NCBI RefSeq assembly: GCF_013409625.1
Contig: NZ_JACCBF010000001.1
Coordinates: forward strand, 372,001-436,000
Origin: Nocardioides kongjuensis
GTDB taxonomy: Bacteria; Actinomycetota; Actinomycetes; Propionibacteriales; Nocardioidaceae
Length of the DNA stretch: 64,000 bases
Reading direction: 5' to 3'
Part shown: piece by piece, positions 1-8,076 of the stretch
Layout: each line of letters starts with the position of its first letter
Numbering within the stretch: the stretch's first letter is position 1
Notes under the pieces: model-generated
The model's database searches: none
What the model saw: the letters and a program-made list of their open reading frames with translations, nothing else
What the model was told of the DNA's origin: nothing
Made by a program: the position numbers and the translations under genes

Positions 1-1
1 G

Positions 2-820
2 ATCGGCTCGCTCGAGGTCGGCCTGGCCTGCGGCGTCGAGCTGATGTCGCGGGTGCCGCTGACCTACAAGGTCGGCACCGGTCTCGGCACGCCACGGCCC
101 GCGAGCTGGTCGGTCGACAACCCCGACCAGTACACGGCGGCCGACCGGATCGCCGTACGCCGTGGCTTCGGCCGCGAGGACCTCGACGCCTTCGGCCTGC
201 GCTCGCAGCAGCGCGCTGCCGCCGCCTGGGGCGCCGGCCTCTTCGACGACCAGGTGATCCCGGTCGCCACGCCCGATCACGGCACGGTGACCCGCGACCA
301 GGGCCTGCGCGAGTCCTCGACGGAGGGCCTGGCCCGGTTGAAGCCGGTCAAGGACGGCGGCCTGCACACGGCCGGCTCGTCCTCCCAGGTCTCCGACGGC
401 GCCAGCGCCGCGCTGCTCATGTCGCAGGAGAAGGCCGAGGAGCTCGGCCTGAAGCCGAAGGCGCGGCTGCTCAACCAGTGCGTGATGGGCGGCGACCTGG
501 AGTACATGCTCGACGCCCCGATCGAGGCCGCCGCCAAGGTGCTCGCCCGTGCCGGCATGACGATCGGTGACGTCGACGTCTTCGAGGTCAACGAGGCCTT
601 CGCGTCGGTGCCGATGTCCTTCGCGCAGGTCCACGGCGTCGACGACGACCGGCTCAACCCCAACGGTGGTGCCATCGCCCTCGGCCACCCGGCCGGGGCC
701 ACCGGCATCCGGCTGATCGCGACCGCGCTCGCCGAGCTCGAGCGCCGCGACGCCCAGGTCGCGATGGTCGCGATCTGTGCCTCCGCCGCCACCACCTGCC
801 TCCTGATCGAACGGCTCTGA
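2..820 (+). CDS. Thiolase, FadA5-like, 5'-truncated by window edge
   Basis: C-terminal 272 residues of a thiolase; the frame is open to the window edge. Compared with the complete paralogue at 5459 it lacks about the first 105 residues, including the nucleophilic Cys. It would release acetyl- or propionyl-CoA from a 3-ketoacyl-CoA. The NEAF motif and the GGAIALGHP motif with the catalytic His are visible. Odd point: the second catalytic motif, CAGG in the paralogue, reads CASAATTC here, so the conserved Gly of CxG is lost. The next gene starts one base after the stop, so it belongs to the downstream operon. Family assignment is firm; activity is doubtful because of the altered motif. Confidence 0.9.
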   Translation: MGSLEVGLACGVELMSRVPLTYKVGTGLGTPRPASWSVDNPDQYTAADRIAVRRGFGREDLDAFGLRSQQRAAAAWGAGLFDDQVIPVATPDHGTVTRDQGLRESSTEGLARLKPVKDGGLHTAGSSSQVSDGASAALLMSQEKAEELGLKPKARLLNQCVMGGDLEYMLDAPIEAAAKVLARAGMTIGDVDVFEVNEAFASVPMSFAQVHGVDDDRLNPNGGAIALGHPAGATGIRLIATALAELERRDAQVAMVAICASAATTCLLIERL

Positions 821-821
821 C

Positions 822-3047
822 ATGCCTCTCGCCCTCACCGACGACCACCGCGACCTGGCCGACTCCGTCGCCGCCTGGGCCCGCCGCGCCGCCCCGATCG
901 AGGCGACGCGCGCCCAGCTCGACGACCTCGCCGCCGGCAAGCGGCCCGAGGCGTGGGACGCGCTCGTCCAGCAGGGCCTGCACGCCATCCACCTGCCCGA
1001 GGAGGACGGCGGCGCGGGTGCGGGCCTGGTCGAGCTCGCCGTCGTCACCGAGCAGCTGGGCCGCGCCCTGCACCCCGGCCCCTTCCTGAGCACCGTCCTC
1101 GCCAGCGCGGTCGTCGCCGCAGCACCCGCGAGCGCGGTCCGCAGCGCCGTGCTGGGGCGCTTCGCCGAGGGCGCCACCGGCGCCCTGTCCGACGGCGACG
1201 GCCTCACCGCGACGTCGTACGACGGCAGCTGGGTGCTCGACGGCGAGACCCGTCCCGTCCTGGGCCTGCCCGGCGCCGAGCTGGTCGTCGTCCGGGCGAC
1301 CACGGCCGCGGGCGAGCCGGTGTGGTGCGTCCTGACGCCCGCCGCCGGCGAGGTCGTCGGCGAGCCGGCCACCGACCTCTCCCGTGCGGTCGGCCGGCTC
1401 GTCCTCGACCGCCGCACCGTGACCACCGCGGAGCTGCTGCCCGCGCCCGACGCCGAGCGGGCCGAGCTGGCCACCGCCGCGCTGCTCGCCGCCGACGCCG
1501 CCGGCGTCGCCCGCTGGTTCGTCGACGCGGTCGTCGCCCACGTCTCCACCCGCGAGCAGTTCGGCGTCCCCGTCGGCAGCTTCCAGGCGGTGCAGCACAA
1601 GGCCGCCCTGCTGCTGGTGAAGACCGAGATGATCGGCGCCGCGGCGTGGGACGCGGCCCGCGCCGGCGACGACGCGCCGGTCCAGCAGTGCCTCGCAGCC
1701 GCCCAGGTCGGCCTCACCGCCCTGCCCGCAGTGGTCGACGTCGCGGCCGAGGCGGTGCTGCTCTTCGGCGGCATCGGCTTCACCTGGGAGCACGACGCCC
1801 ACCTCTACTGGCGCCGAGCGATCAGCCTGTCGGCCGCCAACGGCTCGGAGTCGACGTGGGCGGCCCGCCTCGGCGCCGTGGCCCTCGAGGCCGAGCGGGA
1901 CTTCGGGTTCGTCGCCGACGACGCCCTGCCCGAGCTGCGCGCGGAGCTGGCGACGATCCTCGATGCTGCGCTCGAGCTCCCCGAGGACGGCGTACCGGCC
2001 TCCGGGTGGGCGCCCTCGCGCGGCGGCCGCCGCCAGGAGCACCTCGCCGACGCGCGTCTCGTCGCGCCGCACTACCCCGAGCCGTGGGGGCGTGCGGCCG
2101 GCCCGGAGGAGCAGGCGGTGATCGCCCAGGAGCTCGCCCGCCGCGCGCTCGCGCAGCCCTCGACCGTGATCGGCGAGTGGGTGCTGCCGACGCTGCTGCT
2201 GCACGGCACGCCCGCCCAGCAGGAGCGGTTCGTCGACCCGACCCTGCGCGGCGAGGTGTTCTGGTGCCAGCTGTTCTCCGAGCCCGGCGCCGGCTCCGAC
2301 CTCGCCGGCCTGTCCACCCGCGCCCGCAAGGTGGACGGCGGGTGGGTGCTCAGCGGCCAGAAGGTCTGGAACTCGATGGCCGCCGAGGCCGACTGGGGCG
2401 TGTGCCTGGCGCGCACCGACCCGGACGCGCCCAAGCACGCCGGCATCTCCTACTTCCTGGTCGACATGCGCAGCGCGGGCGTCGACGTCCGGCCGCTGCG
2501 CCAGGCCACCGGGCTCTCGGAGTTCAACGAGGTCTTCCTCGACGACGTCTTCGTGCCCGACGAGTGCCTGGTCGCCGAGCCCGGCGCCGGATGGCGGCTC
2601 GCCGTCACCACGCTCGCCAACGAGCGGCTCAGCATGGGCGCCCGGCTCAGCCACGGCTCCAGCGACCTGGTTCGCACCGTGCTCGCCTCCGGCGCCCACG
2701 AGGCGAGCCGCGACGCCGTCGTCGAGGTCCTCGGCCGCTGCGTCGGACGGGAGATGGCGCTGTCCGCACTCAACCTGCGCTCCGTCCTCGCCCGGATCGA
2801 CGGTCTCGATCTCGGCGCCGAGATCAGCGTGCAGAAGGTCTGCAACGCCATCGCCCAGCGCGACAACTCGCGTGACCTGCTCCGCGTCCTGGGACGCGGC
2901 GCGCTGGTCGCCGTACCCCCGACCGGCAAGCACACCGCCGACCCCGTCATCGACCACCTCGGCCTGCCGGCCGTCCTCGTCGGCGGCGGAACCATCGAGA
3001 TCCAGCTCAACGTGATCGCGCGCCGGGTGCTCCGGCTCCCGCGCTGA
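822..3047 (+). CDS. Two-domain fused acyl-CoA dehydrogenase (FadE34-like)
   Basis: 741 residues, about twice a normal acyl-CoA dehydrogenase. The first half (about 1-365) ends in the beta-type signature FGGIGFTWEHDAHLYWRRA. The second half (about 380-741) has the FAD/substrate motif SEPGAGSDLAGL and the alpha-type ending GGGTIEIQLNVIARRVL. The protein thus resembles a heterodimeric FadE pair fused in one chain, as known for mycobacterial FadE34 in sterol side-chain oxidation. It would introduce the alpha,beta double bond into an acyl-CoA and pass electrons to ETF (etfBA lies at 38.1 kb). The ATG is one base after the thiolase stop, suggesting coupled translation. The substrate is inferred only. 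Confidence 0.9.
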   Translation: MPLALTDDHRDLADSVAAWARRAAPIEATRAQLDDLAAGKRPEAWDALVQQGLHAIHLPEEDGGAGAGLVELAVVTEQLGRALHPGPFLSTVLASAVVAAAPASAVRSAVLGRFAEGATGALSDGDGLTATSYDGSWVLDGETRPVLGLPGAELVVVRATTAAGEPVWCVLTPAAGEVVGEPATDLSRAVGRLVLDRRTVTTAELLPAPDAERAELATAALLAADAAGVARWFVDAVVAHVSTREQFGVPVGSFQAVQHKAALLLVKTEMIGAAAWDAARAGDDAPVQQCLAAAQVGLTALPAVVDVAAEAVLLFGGIGFTWEHDAHLYWRRAISLSAANGSESTWAARLGAVALEAERDFGFVADDALPELRAELATILDAALELPEDGVPASGWAPSRGGRRQEHLADARLVAPHYPEPWGRAAGPEEQAVIAQELARRALAQPSTVIGEWVLPTLLLHGTPAQQERFVDPTLRGEVFWCQLFSEPGAGSDLAGLSTRARKVDGGWVLSGQKVWNSMAAEADWGVCLARTDPDAPKHAGISYFLVDMRSAGVDVRPLRQATGLSEFNEVFLDDVFVPDECLVAEPGAGWRLAVTTLANERLSMGARLSHGSSDLVRTVLASGAHEASRDAVVEVLGRCVGREMALSALNLRSVLARIDGLDLGAEISVQKVCNAIAQRDNSRDLLRVLGRGALVAVPPTGKHTADPVIDHLGLPAVLVGGGTIEIQLNVIARRVLRLPR

Positions 3048-3073
3048 CACCCCACCCACCAAGGAAGCAAGCC

Positions 3074-4294
3074 ATGTACCCAGAGCTCTCCGACAGCTCC
3101 AAGGCGCTGCGCGCCGAGCTGCGCGCCTACTTCGCCGCCACCATCACCGACGAGGACCGCGCCGCCCTGGCCGAGCAGACCGAGGGTGGTCCGGTGTTCG
3201 ACCGGGTCCTGCGCCGGATGGGCAGGGACGGCTGGCTCGGCCTCGGCTTCCCCGAGGAGTACGGCGGCCGCGGCGAGGACCCCGAGGCGCTCTACGTCTT
3301 CTACGACGAGGCGCTGCGGGCCGGCGCCCCGCTGTCGCTGGTCACCCTCAACACCGTCGCACCGACGCTGATGAAGCACGGCTCCCAGGAGCAGAAGGAC
3401 TTCTTCCTCCCCAAGATCCTGCTCGGCGAGCTGATGTTCGCGATCGGCTACACCGAGCCCGGCGCCGGCACCGACCTCGCCAGCCTGCAGACCCGCGCCC
3501 GGATCGACGGCGACGAGCTGGTCATCAACGGCAACAAGATCTTCACCAGCGCCGGTGTCTTCGCCGACTGGGTCTGGCTGGCCGTCCGCACCGACCCCGA
3601 CGCACCGCGCCACCAGGGCATCTCGGTCGTGCTGGTCCCGACCAGCAGCCCGGGCTTCTCGGTCACCGAGATCCACACCGTCGGCGGGATCAGCACCTCG
3701 GCCACCTACTACGAGGACGTCCGCGTCCCGCTGAGCAACGTGGTCGGCGAGCTCAACCAGGGCTGGAAGCTGATGACCAGCCAGCTCAACCACGAGCGGG
3801 TCGCGCTGGCCGCCCGTGGCGGCATCGCCAACCAGATGTACGACGAGGTGCTCGCCTGGGCCCAGGCCGAGAAGCTCGGCCCGGACAGCTCGACCACGCT
3901 GTACGACGTCGCGTGGGTGCGCAGCGCCCTCGCCGAGACCTACGCCCTGCTCAGCGCCGCCGACCTGATGAACCTGCGCCTGGTCTCCGACGTCGCCGCC
4001 AACACGCTCGGCGGCGGGGACTCGGCGGCCGCCAAGATCTTCGGCACCGAGGCGGTCGTGACCGCCTACGGCCGTCTGCAGCAGGTCCTCGGCGCAGCCG
4101 GACTGCTCCGCCCGGGCTCGGCCGGGGCGGCGATCGAGGGCCGGGTCGAGTCGCTCGGCCGCCGCGCCCAGAACAACACCTTCGGTGGCGGCACCAACGA
4201 GGTCATGCGCGAGATCGTCGCCGCCAAGACGCTCGGCATGACGCTCGGCGCCCGCCGCAAGGACAACCAGACCGAGAAGAAGGACGGGAACTGA
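3074..4294 (+). CDS. Acyl-CoA dehydrogenase, alpha-type subunit
   Basis: 406 residues, normal family length. It shows YTEPGAGTDLASL (FAD/substrate region), the middle beta domain, and a C-terminal FGGGTNEVMREIVAAKTLG segment where many acyl-CoA dehydrogenases have YEGT. The start ATG follows AAGGAAG with good spacing. The next gene begins one base after its stop and encodes a beta-type homologue, so the two probably form an alpha2beta2 FadE as described for actinobacterial steroid catabolism. The pairing is inferred from order and signatures. Electrons would go to ETF. Confidence 0.92.
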   Translation: MYPELSDSSKALRAELRAYFAATITDEDRAALAEQTEGGPVFDRVLRRMGRDGWLGLGFPEEYGGRGEDPEALYVFYDEALRAGAPLSLVTLNTVAPTLMKHGSQEQKDFFLPKILLGELMFAIGYTEPGAGTDLASLQTRARIDGDELVINGNKIFTSAGVFADWVWLAVRTDPDAPRHQGISVVLVPTSSPGFSVTEIHTVGGISTSATYYEDVRVPLSNVVGELNQGWKLMTSQLNHERVALAARGGIANQMYDEVLAWAQAEKLGPDSSTTLYDVAWVRSALAETYALLSAADLMNLRLVSDVAANTLGGGDSAAAKIFGTEAVVTAYGRLQQVLGAAGLLRPGSAGAAIEGRVESLGRRAQNNTFGGGTNEVMREIVAAKTLGMTLGARRKDNQTEKKDGN

Positions 4295-4295
4295 G

Positions 4296-5435
4296 ATGGA
4301 CTTCGACCCCACCGACGACCACGCCGAGGTCCGCGACCTCGCCGCGCAGATCCTGGGCGACCTCGCCCGGGTCGAGCGTGTCGTCGACGTCGAGCGCCAC
4401 CACGGCGGCTTCGACGCGAAGCTGTGGGAGGTGCTGGCCTCCTCGGGCCTGCTCGGCATCGCCGTCCCCGAGGACAAGGGCGGCGCCGGGCTCGGCATGG
4501 GCGGCCTGGTCGCCGTGCTCGAGCAGCAGGGCCGCCACGTGGCGCCCGTGCCGCTGTGGTCGGTCGTCGCCGGCGCGGCACTGCCCCTCGCCGAGTTCGG
4601 CTCGGCCGCGCAGGTCGAGCGGTGGCTCGCACCGATCGTCGAGGGCGGCACGATCGTGACCGGTGCCTTCGACGCCGCTCCCGGCCAGGTCGCCCGGCTG
4701 ACCGGGCTCCGGGTCGACGGCGGACTGCGGGTCAGCGGCGAGCTGCCGCAGGTGCCGGCGGCGCCGGTGGCGGCGGCGGTCGTCGTCCCCGTGGCGGTGG
4801 AGGACGGCGGGCTGCGGGTCGCGCTCGTCCCCACGGACCGGGCCGGGGTCACCGTGGTCCCGGTCGCGGCCACCAGCAACGAGAGCGCAGGCGCGGTCGC
4901 CTTCGAGGACGTCGTCCTCACCGAGGACGACCTGCTGCCCGCCGACGGCACGGCGGTCGTCGCGTGGACCCGGCGCCGGCTGCGGGTCGCGCTCGCCGCG
5001 GTCGCGCTGGGCGTCTGCGAGGAGGACCTGCGGATCACCGCCGCCTACACCTCCGAGCGCGTGCAGTTCGGCCGACCGCTGTCGACCAACCAGGCCGTCG
5101 CGGTGCGGGCGAGTGACGCCTACCTCGACACCGAGGCGATCCGGCTGACCACGCTCAAGGCCGCGTGGCTGCTCGACCACCCCGAGCACGGTGGCGAGGA
5201 GGCCGCCGAGTCGGCCAGCCTGGTCGCCAAGTGGTGGGCCTCGGTCGGCGGCCTGCGCGTGGTGCTCGCCGGGCAGCACCTGCACGGCGGCATCGGTGCC
5301 GACGTCGACTACCCGATCCACCGCTACTTCCTCTGGGGTCGCCAGGTCGCCTTCTCGCTCGGCAGCGGCGACGCCATCGCCGCGGAGCTCGGTGACGTGC
5401 TGCCCACCGCCCCGCGCATCGGCGCGCCGGCCTGA
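4296..5435 (+). CDS. Acyl-CoA dehydrogenase, beta-type subunit
   Basis: 379 residues with acyl-CoA dehydrogenase N-, middle and C-terminal domains, but with the FAD-side motif largely degenerate. The C-terminus carries LHGGIGADVDYPIHRYFLW, the beta-type signature. The ATG sits one base after the preceding acyl-CoA dehydrogenase stop (TGAGATGG). It probably works as the partner of the 3074-4294 product in one heteromeric dehydrogenase rather than alone. Assignment to the superfamily is secure; the subunit role is inferred. Confidence 0.88.
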   Translation: MDFDPTDDHAEVRDLAAQILGDLARVERVVDVERHHGGFDAKLWEVLASSGLLGIAVPEDKGGAGLGMGGLVAVLEQQGRHVAPVPLWSVVAGAALPLAEFGSAAQVERWLAPIVEGGTIVTGAFDAAPGQVARLTGLRVDGGLRVSGELPQVPAAPVAAAVVVPVAVEDGGLRVALVPTDRAGVTVVPVAATSNESAGAVAFEDVVLTEDDLLPADGTAVVAWTRRRLRVALAAVALGVCEEDLRITAAYTSERVQFGRPLSTNQAVAVRASDAYLDTEAIRLTTLKAAWLLDHPEHGGEEAAESASLVAKWWASVGGLRVVLAGQHLHGGIGADVDYPIHRYFLWGRQVAFSLGSGDAIAAELGDVLPTAPRIGAPA

Positions 5436-5458
5436 CCCTCGACCGACCAGGAGATCCC

Positions 5459-6595
5459 ATGTCCCGACCCGTCATCGTCGACGCGATCCGCACGCCGTAC
5501 GGCCGGCGTGGCGGCGCGCTGTCCGGCCTGCACGCCGTCGACCTGCTCGGCCGCGCCCAGCGCGGGATCCTCGAGCGCACCGGCGTGGACCCCGCGAGCA
5601 TCGGCGAGGTGATCGGCGGCTGTGTCACCCAGGCCGGCGAGCAGTCCGGCAACGTCGTCCGTTTCGCCTGGCTGCACCAGGGCTTCCCCGACGACATCGG
5701 CTCGACCACCATCGACGCCCAGTGCGGCTCGGCCCAGCAGGCCGTCCACCTGGTCGCCGCCCAGGTCGCGGCGGGGTACGTCGACGCCGGCATCGCCTGC
5801 GGCGTCGAGGCGATGTCGCGGGTGCCCCTGCTGGCCAACCTGGGCGACGGCACGGTCGGCCGGCCCCGGCCCGACGACTGGACCGTCGACCTGCCGGCGC
5901 AGTACGAGGCGGCCGACCGGATCGCCGAGCGCCGCGGCCTGACCCGCGCCGACCTCGACGCCTTCGGCCTCCGGTCGCAGCAGCGCGCCCGCGCGGCGTG
6001 GGACGCCGGCCTGTTCGCGGGCCAGGTGATCGAGGTGAAGCTGCCCGACGGCACCGTCGTGACCCGCGACGAGGGCCTGCGGGACACCAGCCTGGAGGCG
6101 CTCGCCGGGCTCAGGACGATCCGCGAGGGCGGCCTGCACACCGCGGGCACCGCCTCGCAGATCTCCGACGGCGCCACCGCGGCGCTCGTGATGTCGGAGG
6201 ACCGGGCGCGGGCCGAGGGGCTGCGCCCGCGCGGGCGGATCGTCGCCCAGACCCTGCTCGGCGCCGAGCCGCGGTACCTGCTCGACGGCCCGGTCCGGGC
6301 GGGGGAGCGGTTGCTCGAGCGCACCGGCATGTCGATCGGCGACATCGACCTGTTCGAGGTCAACGAGGCCTTCGCCGCGGTGCCGCTGTCGTTCGCCCGG
6401 GTCCACGGCGTCGACGAGGACCGGCTCAACGTCAACGGGGGCGCGATCGCGCTCGGTCACCCGGTCGGCTCCACCGGTGTCCGGCTGATCGCCTCCGTGC
6501 TCGACGAGCTCGAGCGCCGCGACCAGCAGCTGGCGATGGTGGCCATCTGCGCCGGCGGTGCCCAGGTCACCGGCGCGATCATCGAGCGGGTCTGA
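5459..6595 (+). CDS. Thiolase, FadA5-like
   Basis: Complete 378-residue thiolase with intact catalytic residues: nucleophile Cys89 in DAQCGSAQQ, NEAF at 302-305, His334 in ALGHPVG and Cys364 in CAGG. Overall sequence, including IGGCVTQ and EAMSRV, resembles mycobacterial FadA5, the thiolase of sterol side-chain degradation. It catalyses CoA-dependent cleavage of a 3-ketoacyl-CoA. An AGGAGA ribosome-binding site precedes the ATG. It is a close paralogue of the truncated thiolase at the window start, and the two flank the three acyl-CoA dehydrogenase genes. FadA5 likeness is from memory, not from a search. Confidence 0.93.
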   Translation: MSRPVIVDAIRTPYGRRGGALSGLHAVDLLGRAQRGILERTGVDPASIGEVIGGCVTQAGEQSGNVVRFAWLHQGFPDDIGSTTIDAQCGSAQQAVHLVAAQVAAGYVDAGIACGVEAMSRVPLLANLGDGTVGRPRPDDWTVDLPAQYEAADRIAERRGLTRADLDAFGLRSQQRARAAWDAGLFAGQVIEVKLPDGTVVTRDEGLRDTSLEALAGLRTIREGGLHTAGTASQISDGATAALVMSEDRARAEGLRPRGRIVAQTLLGAEPRYLLDGPVRAGERLLERTGMSIGDIDLFEVNEAFAAVPLSFARVHGVDEDRLNVNGGAIALGHPVGSTGVRLIASVLDELERRDQQLAMVAICAGGAQVTGAIIERV

Positions 6596-6596
6596 C

Positions 6597-7223
6597 GTGC
6601 TGGCTGACACGGTGGCGGATCCGGTCGCCGAGGAGGTCGCCGCACTGGCGGCCGCCACCCGGCGGCTGATGCTGGCCGCTGCGACCACCGACGTCGACCT
6701 CGACGAGCTCCGCGCCGCCCGTGCCCGGATGGACGAGCTGACCGAGGCGCTCGGACGGCGTACCCGTCCCCGGGCGCTGCGCGCCTCGTTCGACGACCCC
6801 GCCCGGGCCCGCGAGGTCGGTCCGGACCTGGCCTGGCCGGTGTTCCGGTTCAACCCGCAGGCGCTGCCGCTCGCCATCCGGTTCGACGGCGACGCGGCGT
6901 ACGCCACGACCGTGCCGAACGCGCTCTACGAGGGGCCGCCCGAGTCGGTGCACGGCGGCTACCTCGCGCACCTGATGGACTGCATGCTCGGCACGCTGGT
7001 CCAGGCCACCGGCCGCCGCTCGGTCACCGGCACCCTCGACCTGCGCTACAACGCGCGCACGCCGCTCGACGTGCCCCTCGAGCTGGGCGCCCGGATCGTC
7101 TCGACCACCGGTCGCAAGACCACCGCCGAGGCGTGGGTGGAGGTCGACGGTGCACGCACCGTCGAGGCACGCGGCCTGTTCATCGAGCTCCAGGAGGTGC
7201 CGTGGGAAGCGGCTACGAGCTGA
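6597..7223 (+). CDS. Hotdog-fold acyl-CoA thioesterase (PaaI-like)
   Basis: 208 residues from GTG two bases after the thiolase stop. The C-terminal half shows a PaaI/4HBT-type hotdog: VHGGYLAHLMDCMLG, then strands around TGTLDLRYNARTPLD and RKTTAEAWVEVDG. The N-terminal 70 residues are helical and Ala-rich with no recognised domain. It probably hydrolyses an acyl-CoA intermediate or recovers CoA from dead-end esters. Its 3' end overlaps the SDR start by 22 bases and contains that gene's ribosome-binding site. Confidence 0.8.
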   Translation: MLADTVADPVAEEVAALAAATRRLMLAAATTDVDLDELRAARARMDELTEALGRRTRPRALRASFDDPARAREVGPDLAWPVFRFNPQALPLAIRFDGDAAYATTVPNALYEGPPESVHGGYLAHLMDCMLGTLVQATGRRSVTGTLDLRYNARTPLDVPLELGARIVSTTGRKTTAEAWVEVDGARTVEARGLFIELQEVPWEAATS

Positions 7224-8032
7224 CCGGATTGACCGGCAAGGTCGCCGTGGTCACCGGCGCCGGGAGGATGCGCTCGATCGGCCGCTCGCTCGCGGTGGAG
7301 CTGGCGCGGGCCGGCTGCGACGTCGTCGTCACCGGCACCGGCCGGCGGCCCGAGGACCGGCCGGCCGACGAGGCCGCAGCCGGGTGGGACGACATCGCGT
7401 CGGTCGCCGACGAGGTGCGCGCACTCGGCCGCCGGGCGCTGCCCGTCGTGTGCGACGTCGCCGACCCCGACGACGTACGCCGACTGCTCGACCTGACGCT
7501 CGCCGAGCTCGGCCGCGTCGACGTCGTCGTCAACAACGCCGCCGCGTCGCGGGGCGAGGACCGGGTCCCGCTGACCGAGCTGTCCGTCGAGGCGTTCGAC
7601 CGCGTGATCGCGGTCAACCTGCGCGGCACCTTCTTGATGACCCAGGTCTTCGGGCGGCAGCTGGTCGAGCAGGGCGACGGCGGCAGCATCATCAACATCT
7701 CGTCGATCGGCGGGAAGCTCAGCGGCGCCGGGACCGGCGCGTACTCGGCGTCCAAGGCGGGCGTGCAGTCGCTGACGTCGTCGGCCGCCAAGGAGCTCGG
7801 CAGCCACGGCATCCGCGTCAACGCGCTGTGCCCGGGCGTGACGGAGACCGGCCGGATCGCGGACCGGGATCCCGACACGTGGCAGGCCTACGTGCGTGCC
7901 AACCTCCCGCTCGGCAGGACCGGCCTGCCGTGGGAGGTGGCCGCCGCAGCGGTGTTCCTCGCCAGCGACCAGGCCGCCTGGGTCACCGGGCAGGCGTGGA
8001 ACGTCGACGGCGGGCAGCTGACGATCCGGTGA
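7202..8032 (+). CDS. Short-chain dehydrogenase/reductase
   Basis: 276 residues. The GTG start is chosen because AGGAGG lies five bases upstream, inside the preceding gene. Classical SDR layout: nucleotide-binding TGAGRMRSIGR with a slightly extended glycine loop, a DVADPDDV segment, NNAA, catalytic Ser in NISSIG and YSASK (Tyr/Lys). The C-terminus VDGGQ is typical. It probably oxidises a 3-hydroxyacyl-CoA or a ring hydroxyl in the same degradation pathway. No other 3-hydroxyacyl-CoA dehydrogenase is visible in the operon, which favours the first role, though this is inference. Confidence 0.88.
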   Translation: MGSGYELTGLTGKVAVVTGAGRMRSIGRSLAVELARAGCDVVVTGTGRRPEDRPADEAAAGWDDIASVADEVRALGRRALPVVCDVADPDDVRRLLDLTLAELGRVDVVVNNAAASRGEDRVPLTELSVEAFDRVIAVNLRGTFLMTQVFGRQLVEQGDGGSIINISSIGGKLSGAGTGAYSASKAGVQSLTSSAAKELGSHGIRVNALCPGVTETGRIADRDPDTWQAYVRANLPLGRTGLPWEVAAAAVFLASDQAAWVTGQAWNVDGGQLTIR

Positions 8033-8076
8033 GTGCAACGAGCGCCGTGGGCGCAGGGGAAGAGGAGAGGCAGAGG

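Noticed and set aside
654..3062. An 802-residue open frame antisense to the fused acyl-CoA dehydrogenase
   Set aside because: Stop codons are rare in 72% G+C DNA; composition is Ala/Gly/Arg-rich with no domain, and the sense frame has clear motifs.
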